Assembly (NCBI GenBank): GCA_964607865.1
Contig: CAZSLZ010000026.1
Location: forward strand, 1 to 28,064
Origin: CAZSLZ01 sp964607865
Lineage (GTDB): Bacteria; Vulcanimicrobiota; JAJTBE01; CAZSLZ01
DNA: 28,064 nucleotides
Direction: 5' to 3'
Position numbers and translations under genes: made by a program
In this document: positions 6,018-14,244 of the stretch, one piece after another
How positions within the stretch are numbered: position 1 is the first letter of the stretch
Layout: each line of letters starts with the position of its first letter
Notes under the pieces: generated by a model
What the model was told of the DNA's origin: nothing
Database searches by the model: none
The model's input: only the letters and a program-made list of their open reading frames with translations

Positions 6018-7082
6018 ATGAACACAAACATCAGAACCAATTTCAAACCCATTGCCATAGGTAGTTTTCCATACAGAACGCCCGGAAAAGCCCTGGAGAA
6101 GATATTTGAATATTATCGGGAGATTCCCTTATGGCCCCAGTTGCCCCGGAAAAGCGCCCTGGAGCAAATGTATATTCAATACACAGAAAACATGCCGGGA
6201 ATCAACTACAACTCCGAAACCGGGAAGCTTACCGCCAGAGAGCCTGATGACGAATTCTTCATAGAAATGGGCGATATGCTGGAAAAAGCTATGGCAGAGG
6301 AAGTTGAGCCTTTCGCGATTTCTGCTTCCCGGGCCTCGGGTTTTCATGAGTTTCTTTCACAGGAAAAAAAGATTAAAGATTTAAAACCTGATTTTGTGAA
6401 AGGGCACGTTACCGGCCCCATAAGTTTCGGCCTGAATGTTACCGATATAAACATGAAGCCTCTTCTTTATGATGACTCATATAAGGAAATTATCACCCAG
6501 ACCCTCACAATGAAAGCCCTCTGGCAGGGGTACCGGTTAGCCAACCCTGGGTTTAAAACAATAATATTTGTTGACGAACCTTACCTGGCCAATATCGGGT
6601 CTTCCATGGTGGCAATTTCCGAGACCGAAGCCACGAATATTTTGTCAGAAATGATAACTATTCTGAAAAAAAAGGGGTTTATCACCGGTGTTCATTGCTG
6701 TGGCAATACAGACTGGGCAATTCTTTTCAACAGTGGCTGCACAATCATCAGCGCCGATATATATGAATATGGAGATAACTTCCTTCTATACGCCGACGAA
6801 ATTGTTAGATTTATTAACAACGGCGGAATTATTGCCTGGGGCATGGTTCCCACATCACCGGAAGCAGAAGAGGTGACCATGGAAAACCTGGAATCAAGAC
6901 TGGAAAAATACCTGAACAAACTTGCAGAGAAGGGATTGAACCGGAAGACCTTACTGAACCAATCGCTGGTAAGCGGGTCCTGCGGGATGGGCAACCTTTC
7001 GCCACAATTGGCGGAAACAGTTATGAAAAAGAACCGGTTATTTTCTGATTATATAAGAAACAAATATAATTTTAACTCATAA
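6018..7082 (+). CDS. MetE-like (UROD/MetE superfamily) methyltransferase, short form
   Basis: A 354-residue TIM-barrel protein resembling the C-terminal catalytic half of cobalamin-independent methionine synthase; full-length MetE is about twice as long. Zinc ligands of the MetE type are visible: the H-x-C of GVHCCGNTDW (His226, Cys228) and a distal Cys in SGSCGMG (Cys322). The N-terminal IGSFPYRTP and the FVDEPYL strand also fit the superfamily. It lacks the N-terminal MetE domain, so folate dependence is unlikely. Short MetE-like proteins in anaerobes take methyl groups from corrinoid proteins, making this a candidate folate-independent methionine synthase; it could instead be another corrinoid-linked methyltransferase. 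ATG 6018 is used because AAAAAGG lies 6 bases upstream; the TTG at 6012 abuts that site. The gene ends convergently, overlapping the HAD hydrolase by 11 bases. Confidence 0.78.
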   Translation: MNTNIRTNFKPIAIGSFPYRTPGKALEKIFEYYREIPLWPQLPRKSALEQMYIQYTENMPGINYNSETGKLTAREPDDEFFIEMGDMLEKAMAEEVEPFAISASRASGFHEFLSQEKKIKDLKPDFVKGHVTGPISFGLNVTDINMKPLLYDDSYKEIITQTLTMKALWQGYRLANPGFKTIIFVDEPYLANIGSSMVAISETEATNILSEMITILKKKGFITGVHCCGNTDWAILFNSGCTIISADIYEYGDNFLLYADEIVRFINNGGIIAWGMVPTSPEAEEVTMENLESRLEKYLNKLAEKGLNRKTLLNQSLVSGSCGMGNLSPQLAETVMKKNRLFSDYIRNKYNFNS

Positions 7083-7791
7083 TGGCTCTCAACATACTGA
7101 TTTTTTCCCTGTCCAGTTTTTGAATTGAAGGTAGAATCAAATCGGGATAAGACGCCCCGGAAGTTACTATGTTGGACAGATAACCAATTTCCCGCTGGGG
7201 CTTATTCAGTATCCATACAGTCCTCAGTTTTGCCTGACAGGCCGGCTCTATATCATTTTTATAGCTGTCGCCAATCATACATATTTTTTTGGGGTTTATG
7301 AAATTGGTATCTTCCAGGAACCTGAAATGCTCCAGTGTCTGTTTATATAAAGTCATGTCAGGCTTTATCCTCCCAGACTTATAAGAAAGGGTAATAACTT
7401 CAAATTTTTTTATAACCCGGCTGAAAACCCGTTCGAAACTTTGATAAAATGGATGCCAGATATTGGATACCAATCCCAGCCTGAAACCTGCCCGATGAAA
7501 TTCCTCAATTACATCGAAGGCACCCGGCAAGGCATACCCCTCAACGGTTTGAGCTTCCCATAAATCATAAATAACTTCGGAAGCATACCGGTCCAGAAAT
7601 GGAAATTCGTTAAAGAATGACTGGATAAGTTCATCAGAATCCATAAAACTGCTGCCATACATTAAGTGACGCACCTTTGATTTGTCAGACCTCTGCAAAC
7701 CCAGCTCTTCAATAATACGATAAGTTGGCGACTTCACAGCTCCACCCATCAGAGTATCACCTATATCGAATAAAACTATGGGTTTTTTCAA
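7072..7791 (-). CDS. HAD-superfamily hydrolase
   Basis: A 239-residue HAD hydrolase with a helical cap (type C1, about residues 16-90). Motif I is VLFDIGDTL with nucleophile Asp9. Motif II is LVSNIW (Ser109). Motif III is GRIKPD (Lys143). Motif IV is GDSYKNDIEPA (Asp175, Asp180). The position two residues after the nucleophile is Gly11 rather than the Asp found in most phosphatases; Asp12 sits one place later. Substrate and reaction are therefore uncertain. The start is TTG 7789-7791, the only candidate that keeps motif I intact, with GGAG 11 bases upstream. It lies 15 bases downstream of the beta-barrel gene on the same strand, so they are probably co-transcribed. Its tail overlaps the convergent MetE-like gene by 11 bases. 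It is cytoplasmic. Confidence 0.85.
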   Translation of the reverse strand: MKKPIVLFDIGDTLMGGAVKSPTYRIIEELGLQRSDKSKVRHLMYGSSFMDSDELIQSFFNEFPFLDRYASEVIYDLWEAQTVEGYALPGAFDVIEEFHRAGFRLGLVSNIWHPFYQSFERVFSRVIKKFEVITLSYKSGRIKPDMTLYKQTLEHFRFLEDTNFINPKKICMIGDSYKNDIEPACQAKLRTVWILNKPQREIGYLSNIVTSGASYPDLILPSIQKLDREKISMLRAIMS

Positions 7792-7806
7792 CTGGTTTCC
7801 ATCTCC

Positions 7807-8583
7807 TTACCAGGGCATAGTATAAGAGAAAGTAAAGCCCGGCTGGTCACGATCCTGCAAAAACAAGCCAAAATTCCAACGGCCTCTGGGTAGTGTATAT
7901 TTAAAACCATAACTATACACATTTCCGTCATATTCTCCTACAGCTCTCAACAGGTGTTTTTTATCCAGGGAAACTTCTCCGCCGTAAAAAACTCTTCTGC
8001 GGAAGCGGCCACCGCCAATTCCCACGGAAAGATCGAACATATCGTTCTGCCCCAGACGTTTTGAAGCGACTATATATGGAGCAATCTTACTGTTTGCATC
8101 AATTACCTCCTGGGAATAGGTAGCGTCTTCGGGGTCTCCCAGAATATTGTTCGCCCCTATGGCAATTGCAGGAAAGGATTTTTTTTCGGGCAGAACCACC
8201 CATTTTGCCCCCAGGGTGGGGGTAAGCCTTTGGCTGTGATAGTTCATAAAACTGAACTCCACATTTCTTATTGGGCTTATCAATAATCTTCGATCACCGT
8301 CGTTATCAATCCACCAGTCGGAATCAAAAGGTGTCCCCGAAAATGGGCCGGGGGTGGGAGTCTGCCATTTATGCTTTAAAGGAGGGTTTTTACCCAGTTT
8401 GGCCATCCTTATTGCAAAATTCAGGGTTTTATACTCAATGGTTCGGGCGGTAGGCATATTTACTATTCCCGTGGTTTCATTAAAATTAAAATTTCCGGTT
8501 TTATCCTCTTTTGCCAGAACCCGGCCGGGAATAAAAGCTATAGATATAAGAACTAATATTAAAATGAACAAAATGCGCTTCAT
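7807..8583 (-). CDS. Secreted, predicted outer-membrane beta-barrel protein (YjbH-like)
   Basis: A 258-residue protein with a clear signal peptide (MKRILFILILVLISIAFIPG, cleavage likely after RVLA). The mature N-terminus contains NETTGIVNMPTARTIEYKTL, matching the entry motif of YjbH-type outer-membrane proteins involved with exopolysaccharide. Beyond it are alternating polar and hydrophobic strands ending in aromatic residues (FTFSYTMPW at the C-terminus), typical of outer-membrane barrels. YjbH itself is about 700 residues, so this is a short relative with perhaps 8-12 strands. It has an ATG start with GGAG 7 bases upstream. A candidate -10 (TATAAT, 8658-8653) and a dyad lie in the long gap upstream. 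A HAD hydrolase follows in the same direction. Role unknown; it is one of the better signs that the organism has an outer membrane. Confidence 0.7.
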   Translation of the reverse strand: MKRILFILILVLISIAFIPGRVLAKEDKTGNFNFNETTGIVNMPTARTIEYKTLNFAIRMAKLGKNPPLKHKWQTPTPGPFSGTPFDSDWWIDNDGDRRLLISPIRNVEFSFMNYHSQRLTPTLGAKWVVLPEKKSFPAIAIGANNILGDPEDATYSQEVIDANSKIAPYIVASKRLGQNDMFDLSVGIGGGRFRRRVFYGGEVSLDKKHLLRAVGEYDGNVYSYGFKYTLPRGRWNFGLFLQDRDQPGFTFSYTMPW

Positions 8584-8623
8584 AAAACTACTCCATTTTG
8601 AAAAATCCTTCAGACAAACTGCT

Positions 8624-8658
8624 GACCCGGTTTAATCCAGGTCAAAACTTATATTATA
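8624..8658 (-). promoter_or_regulatory. Candidate -10 and overlapping operator-like dyad
   Basis: The minus strand carries a consensus TATAAT at 8658-8653 without a clear -35. Just downstream is an imperfect dyad, GACCCGG and CCAGGTC with a 6-base spacer (8624-8643, one mismatch), where a repressor could block transcription of the beta-barrel gene. The rest of the 230-base divergent region to 8813 shows nothing else I can name. Confidence 0.3.
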
Positions 8659-8813
8659 TCGCAAATAATTAAAACCCTTTTATAGGGGAAGAAACCAGCC
8701 AGATTTTTAAATATCAATTAACAAATATCCCCTTAAGATAATGTTCAGAGGAACTTTAATGGACTGCATCGAAATAGCAATTTCAGGAAAAAACAATATA
8801 AGAGGTGGAAAAT

Positions 8814-11800
8814 TTGAAAGAGAATTTAAGGCAAAACAAGGTTACAAAAACAAATATAATTAATGGCACAGCATCCAGGTTATTGATTATAACTGCGCTG
8901 CTCTGTATTTCATTCATATATAGTAACATAAAACCCCCTGCTGCAAACGCAGCCCCCACGGGCATAATAAAGTCCAGTGAAATCCGGCCGGGTATGAGGG
9001 GTTATGGGCTGTCGGTTTTTAACGGCAACCGAATTGAACGCTTCCCCATTGTGGTCCTGGGCAGGCTGAAAAACGCCATCGGCGAATCAGATATGATTCT
9101 GATAAAAGTCCTGGGTGGTTACCCTGTCAGCCATCATACAGGAATCATCGCCGGTATGAGTGGAAGCCCGATTTACATTGACGGAAGGCTGGCAGGCGCC
9201 ATAGGCTACGGCTGGTCTTTCTCCCAGGAACCCATCGGCGGTGTTACACCTATCGAACATATGCTGGGAACCTTTCCCAAATACCAGACAAAAGCATTGA
9301 CTCATAAGAATCCCGATAACCGTGAATACACCATAGAAGAACCAGTTTTTGTGGGAAATGACAAATACGACAGGTTTATCATTCAGGATATAGTAAACCA
9401 GGAAAACAAGTCAAAACCCGGTACTATGGTTTTATCGCCGGTCCCGTCGGTCCTGCAGGTGCACGGTTTTGGAAAGAAATCCTTGGAATTGATCAGGAAG
9501 GAATTTGAGCCCTACGGCATTATGCCTGTTTCCATACCCGGCGGTTACAAGTCTGCCTACACAGGCCAGGTACCTCATATTCAGCCCGGCTCCCCCATAG
9601 GCGTTACCTTGGTGGAAGGCGACCTGAGCATAGCAGGAACCGGCACGGTAACTTACCGTAATGGCGATGAAATCCTGGCATTCGGCCATCCCATGTTGCA
9701 ACTGGGAAAAACCGATTTACCACTGAACGCCGCCCGAATAGAAGCTATTATTCCATCAATGAATGTTCCTTTTAAACTTTCATCCAGCCTGGGAGTGGTG
9801 GGAACCCTCACCCAGGATCGCTTATATGCCATAGCCGGCAGCCTTCATAAAAAACCAGATATGATTCCAATGTCGGTGGCAGTTCACGATCAGGCCCGCA
9901 ACTGGAAAAAGACTTTTAATGTAAAGATGGCGAAACAACCTTATTTCACCCCCCTTATCGTTTCTATAGTGGGCGCTGAATCGCTTTCTTCATCTTCCAC
10001 CAATTTTGCCGGCTCCAGCGGCAAGGTAGAATATAATTTGAAATTCAAGAATTATCCTGCAATAAAATTTGAAGATTATATCGCAGGAGATTTCATACAA
10101 TCCGACCTTTACATGCAGGTTATGCAATATATGAGATACCTTATGACCAATGAATTTGATGTCCCGGTTCTGGAAAAGGCATCTATGAAAATAACGGTTT
10201 TCCCCGACAACCGGACTGCCCGGATCCAGGACGTTTCAACCCAGTACCCCCAGGTCCGGCCTGGAGACAGCATCGAAGTTGCCATAAGGTTGAGGACCCT
10301 TCAGGGTGAAAATATTGTAAAAAAAGTAAAAGTGCCCATCCCCGCAGATCTGAAAAAAGGAAATGTGAAAATCGGGGTTGCCAGCGGAAGAATGATACGC
10401 CAGCTTAACCGGAAAATGAGATACAGCAGGCTTACCCCCACCAATGTAAACCAGTTGCTGAACATGATCCGCTTTGACACCCGTAACAATGAACTTGCAG
10501 TGCAGGTCATGTACCCAAAACGATCCATCGGTTATGCCGGTGAAAAGTTCAGCAACCTGCCGGGAGCTATTATCTCAGCTTTCGCCTCCTCCCCCAGAAG
10601 CAGCGTTATGGTTATGGCAGACCACTATGAAACCCGGGTTCCCCTGGATTATAACATAGAGGGTATAGGAGTAATTCAGGTGGGCCTATCCAACGATGTG
10701 CCCTCCTCCCCCGACTCAGCTTCCTTCGAGGGTGTGGAAACCGAGGAAGTTACCCCGGATGACGATCCTGCCATGGAAGAAATCAACAAGCCTGATTTAC
10801 TGGCATTGAGATCTGAAATTATAAACGAGTACGGAAATGTTGATACCATTATGGTAGCCAAGAATAAAAAAATTCTGCACAAAGACATCAAGAAAAATTT
10901 ACCCACCGGCAGTTTTATGGCATCTATTGCCAGCGCTCACGACTATTTTCTGGGCAACTTCAACAGAACCAGCATAACCAACGGCAATATTACCCTGGCG
11001 CATAAAATGGATTATCCTTTTATGTCCAGCCAGCCTTTTATAATGAGCATGATTTACGATTCTGATAAAAACAGAATTGTTTTTGCCGAATCCCCCAGCG
11101 GATTGATTATGGAATTGCTCGACGGGGAAGCCCCTGGTGTGTTGGGCCGAACCGAGGAAGTTTTTCTTCCGGTAATGACCAGGGATAACCAGGGAAATAT
11201 TTATACCGGCACCGGGCCTAACGGTAACATTTATAAATACTCCCCCGACGGAAAATTCGGGCTTTTCACCACCCTGGATGATAATATAATCTGGGATATA
11301 AAAGTTGAGGAATCCGGGAACCTGCTGGCATGTACCGGTAATATGGGCAGGCTCTACCGGATAACACCAGAGGGTAAAGCTGAGAAACTTTTCGAGATTC
11401 AGGATACCCACATGACCGCCATTGAAATTTTACCCGACGGCTCAATTCTGCTGGGTTGCTCCAACAAGGGCGCCATTTATAAGATGGATCCCTCGGGGGC
11501 CACCGAGATATATTACAGCACCATTGAACCTTCAATTACCGATTTACTTTACGAAAACGGTAATCTGTGGATTGCCTCGGACAGGCTGTTATATAAGTTA
11601 TCTGAAAACAAACTTCCCAAAATATTTATCTTTCCGGAAGAATCGATCCTGAAAGTAAAACAGGACCAGCAAGGTAACATTCTGGCAGGTACTTCCAACC
11701 TGGGCAGAATTTACAAAATTTCGCAGGACGGAAGTTGTGAAAACCTGTTTGAAAGTGAAATGAACCAGGTAATGGCAATTGCCCTGTCACCCAGTAACGA

Positions 11801-12857
11801 ACTTTACCTTGCCACAGGAAACCCCGGAAACGTGGTGAAAGTGGAAAATGATTACAACGATGAAGGTTACTTTCTCAGCGAGGTTTTTGATACCCAGCGT
11901 TACTCTCACTTCGGGCGTATCCAGTGGCAGGCTGATATACCCGAGGGCACCGAATTAACCCTGCAAACCCGTACTGGCAACACGCCGGATCCCAATGATA
12001 CCTGGTCCGACTGGTCCCCAACCTATTCAATGAACCAGGGGCAGAAAACCATGAACCCGGCAGCCCGGTATATACAGATTAAAGCTAACTTTAAAACTAC
12101 CAATCCCGCCAAAACACCCAGGCTTTTTGATATAGCTGTTTACTACAAGCACAACAATACAGCTCCGGTTATAACTGTGGCATCTCCCAAAGGAGGAGAG
12201 AAATGGTCGGGTATCGAAGAAATAAAATGGAAAGGCCTGGTGGCAAACCCCCAGAGTTTGAGTTACAGCCTTTTCTATTCTGAAGACGGTGAGAAATGGA
12301 AACCCATCAAACAAAACATCAATGCCAGCCTGAAAACCGATTTCAAACAGGGCAAAACCCCTGAAGAAAGCTATAAGTGGAACACCAATATTGTTGAAGA
12401 TGGTTCTTATATGTTGAAGATAGTTGGTTTTGACCGGACAGACCCAGATAACCCAAACCTCAGAACCGAGGTAAAAACTAAACCCATTATAATAACCAAC
12501 AAATCACCGGAGATAACAATTATTTCTTCAAAAGGAACAAAAAAACAGGCCAGACTAATCGGTTTTGTCAAAACCTACCTGGCAAATCTAAAAGAAGTGA
12601 AATACAAAATAAACAACGATGACTGGGCTATGGCAATCCCCAGGGATGGAATTTTTGACAATACCAGGGAAAGGTTTAATATTTATCTTAACCAACCTTA
12701 TCCCAAAAGGTTTAAATTGACCATCCATGCCACCGACGAGGCCGGCAACGAAGAAGAAACAACCCAGAACATTTCAATTTCCATTGAAAAAGACCAGGAA
12801 GAAAAAGATAAAGAAAAAGACGGGCAAAACAACGAAGAAAAACAGAATGATGAATAA
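8814..12857 (+). CDS. Large secreted protein: SpoIVB-type (S55) motif, beta-propeller, Ig-like modules
   Basis: About 1347 residues. The TTG start at 8814 has AGAGGTGGA 5 bases upstream; a GTG at 8805 is inside that site. The signal peptide ends near AANA. Residues 50-340 match the SpoIVB/S55 family as found outside sporulating bacteria: EIRPGMRGYG, then VAGMSGSP-like IAGMSGSPIYIDGRLAGAIG with candidate nucleophile Ser116, and EILAFGHPMLQLG with candidate His292. After a linker come seven propeller repeats of about 40 residues (for example GNIYTGTGPNGNIYKYSPDG), spaced near residues 751, 794, 834, 875, 915, 953 and 994. Two or three beta-sandwich modules follow, then an acidic Lys/Glu tail. 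It probably acts in the periplasm or at the surface; whether it cleaves anything is unproven. A terminator-like hairpin follows, and then another propeller protein. Confidence 0.8.
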   Translation: MKENLRQNKVTKTNIINGTASRLLIITALLCISFIYSNIKPPAANAAPTGIIKSSEIRPGMRGYGLSVFNGNRIERFPIVVLGRLKNAIGESDMILIKVLGGYPVSHHTGIIAGMSGSPIYIDGRLAGAIGYGWSFSQEPIGGVTPIEHMLGTFPKYQTKALTHKNPDNREYTIEEPVFVGNDKYDRFIIQDIVNQENKSKPGTMVLSPVPSVLQVHGFGKKSLELIRKEFEPYGIMPVSIPGGYKSAYTGQVPHIQPGSPIGVTLVEGDLSIAGTGTVTYRNGDEILAFGHPMLQLGKTDLPLNAARIEAIIPSMNVPFKLSSSLGVVGTLTQDRLYAIAGSLHKKPDMIPMSVAVHDQARNWKKTFNVKMAKQPYFTPLIVSIVGAESLSSSSTNFAGSSGKVEYNLKFKNYPAIKFEDYIAGDFIQSDLYMQVMQYMRYLMTNEFDVPVLEKASMKITVFPDNRTARIQDVSTQYPQVRPGDSIEVAIRLRTLQGENIVKKVKVPIPADLKKGNVKIGVASGRMIRQLNRKMRYSRLTPTNVNQLLNMIRFDTRNNELAVQVMYPKRSIGYAGEKFSNLPGAIISAFASSPRSSVMVMADHYETRVPLDYNIEGIGVIQVGLSNDVPSSPDSASFEGVETEEVTPDDDPAMEEINKPDLLALRSEIINEYGNVDTIMVAKNKKILHKDIKKNLPTGSFMASIASAHDYFLGNFNRTSITNGNITLAHKMDYPFMSSQPFIMSMIYDSDKNRIVFAESPSGLIMELLDGEAPGVLGRTEEVFLPVMTRDNQGNIYTGTGPNGNIYKYSPDGKFGLFTTLDDNIIWDIKVEESGNLLACTGNMGRLYRITPEGKAEKLFEIQDTHMTAIEILPDGSILLGCSNKGAIYKMDPSGATEIYYSTIEPSITDLLYENGNLWIASDRLLYKLSENKLPKIFIFPEESILKVKQDQQGNILAGTSNLGRIYKISQDGSCENLFESEMNQVMAIALSPSNELYLATGNPGNVVKVENDYNDEGYFLSEVFDTQRYSHFGRIQWQADIPEGTELTLQTRTGNTPDPNDTWSDWSPTYSMNQGQKTMNPAARYIQIKANFKTTNPAKTPRLFDIAVYYKHNNTAPVITVASPKGGEKWSGIEEIKWKGLVANPQSLSYSLFYSEDGEKWKPIKQNINASLKTDFKQGKTPEESYKWNTNIVEDGSYMLKIVGFDRTDPDNPNLRTEVKTKPIIITNKSPEITIISSKGTKKQARLIGFVKTYLANLKEVKYKINNDDWAMAIPRDGIFDNTRERFNIYLNQPYPKRFKLTIHATDEAGNEEETTQNISISIEKDQEEKDKEKDGQNNEEKQNDE

Positions 12858-12865
12858 GGAAACTT

Positions 12866-12885
12866 AAAGGGGCGAAAGCCCCTTT
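12866..12885 (+). terminator. Hairpin with GAAA tetraloop between the two propeller genes
   Basis: AAAGGGGC, GAAA, GCCCCTTT forms an 8-bp stem with a GNRA tetraloop, 9 bases after the stop codon. The following CTTATTATTG is a poor T-tract, so it may end transcription only partly or protect the upstream mRNA end. Confidence 0.6.
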
Positions 12886-12917
12886 CTTATTATTGTAATA
12901 TATTAACCGGAGGCATA

Positions 12918-14243
12918 ATGAAAAAGAAAGCTGTAGTTTTAATCATACTGGCATTTACAATATTGTTCTTTAACCAAGTCCTTGTATCTGCACAGGAAAC
13001 AAAACCCGGGTTTATTACGGGGACAGTCAAAGGGTTACTCCTGAAAAACGGCCGTGTTTTTTATACCCGTATTCCCCATGCCAGGGTAAGGTTGGAGTTT
13101 ACCAACTTTGAAACCCAGACCAGGGAAGACGGAAAATTTCTGCTTTCGGACATACCTCCCGGCGAATACGAGGTAGAAGTCCTTATTGCGGGAGAAGTGC
13201 CCGTTAACAAAACAGTCATTGTAAAACCAGTGGAAATCAACAATGCTGGAGTTTTTACCGTATATCTGGCGCCTCCCCTGGAATTACCCACTGTAAAAAA
13301 AGGAGACATAGTTGCATCTTTTTTAAAAGAGGGCAATAAAAAAGAACAGGAAGGAAATAAAGATTCCATAGAGGACCGGTTGTTATTCTATAAACCAGAT
13401 AAGGATTATCCCTATCTGGAAATGGTAACTGACGAATCGCCGGTCTGGCTTGCATCCAACTCTGAAGGAACCCGGCTGCTGGTTTCTACGCTGAATCAGG
13501 GAATTCTTCTATATGATCTTACTGAACTCAAGCAGGCTGGTTCTTACGAGTTTAATGCCAGGGTAGCGGAAATCTATTCGAATCCCCAGAAGAATCAATT
13601 TTTCATCCCCTACTACAGCCCAACGAGAACTGGAATTTTAAAAATAGATCCCCAGTATTCAATTCCATTGAAAGATTACAACCCCGGAATAAAGGGGCTG
13701 ATCGTGGCAGTGGCTCCCATTCCCGAAAAAAACAGGTTGATGGCGGTGTTGTCACTGGTAAAGAAAGGAAAGATTATAGGCCTGGATATCGAAAGCGGCG
13801 CTCTCAAACAGATGGAAAACACAGGCAGCCTGCCCATGGACCTGGCATATTTTCCCGATATGAACGAACTTATAGTTAACAACAACCTGAGTAAAAATAT
13901 TGTTTTTGCAGATGCCGATACCCTGAAAACAAAAAAGACAATTAACCTGGAAAGCAAACCGGGTAAAATACTTCTTTCGAAAGATCAGAAATATTTATTT
14001 GTAACCACCCCGGAGAAAAATCGTGTCGTGATATTGTATGCCCCATCAAAAACAATTATAAAAAAACTGGATGTGGGTAACGATCCTTACCAGTTAAAAG
14101 AATTTCAGAATAAGATTTTTGTGGTGAACAGAAAGTCCGGGTCTTTTTCAATTATTGATATACAGAGCCTGGAGGTAATAAGAACTTCTGTTCCCGAGCA
14201 AACCGGAGGCATCAGGGGTTTGGAAATTCTGGGAGCCGATTAG
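12918..14243 (+). CDS. Secreted carboxypeptidase-regulatory-like / YVTN-type propeller protein
   Basis: A 441-residue exported protein. The signal peptide MKKKAVVLIILAFTILFFNQ is followed by VLVSA, with cleavage before QETKPG. Residues 30-115 form a carboxypeptidase-regulatory-like (prealbumin-fold) domain: GFITGTVKG, IPHARVRLEF, TREDGKFLLSDIPPGEYEVEV. Residues 165-440 are a propeller of WD40/YVTN type, with repeats such as SEGTRLLVSTLNQGILLYDL, KDQKYLFVTTPEKNRVVIL and NKIFVVNRKSGSFSIIDI. The start is ATG with GGAGG 4 bases upstream. It lies 60 bases downstream of the S55/propeller gene and is likely functionally paired with it in the cell envelope, though a hairpin separates them. The exact role and partner are unknown. 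The stop lies one base from the stop of the convergent PP2C gene. Confidence 0.75.
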   Translation: MKKKAVVLIILAFTILFFNQVLVSAQETKPGFITGTVKGLLLKNGRVFYTRIPHARVRLEFTNFETQTREDGKFLLSDIPPGEYEVEVLIAGEVPVNKTVIVKPVEINNAGVFTVYLAPPLELPTVKKGDIVASFLKEGNKKEQEGNKDSIEDRLLFYKPDKDYPYLEMVTDESPVWLASNSEGTRLLVSTLNQGILLYDLTELKQAGSYEFNARVAEIYSNPQKNQFFIPYYSPTRTGILKIDPQYSIPLKDYNPGIKGLIVAVAPIPEKNRLMAVLSLVKKGKIIGLDIESGALKQMENTGSLPMDLAYFPDMNELIVNNNLSKNIVFADADTLKTKKTINLESKPGKILLSKDQKYLFVTTPEKNRVVILYAPSKTIIKKLDVGNDPYQLKEFQNKIFVVNRKSGSFSIIDIQSLEVIRTSVPEQTGGIRGLEILGAD

Positions 14244-14244
14244 A

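Noticed and set aside
8814..12857. Sporulation protein SpoIVB
   Set aside because: Only the S55-type motif is shared. It has no PDZ-like layout, is fused to a propeller, and no sporulation genes are nearby.
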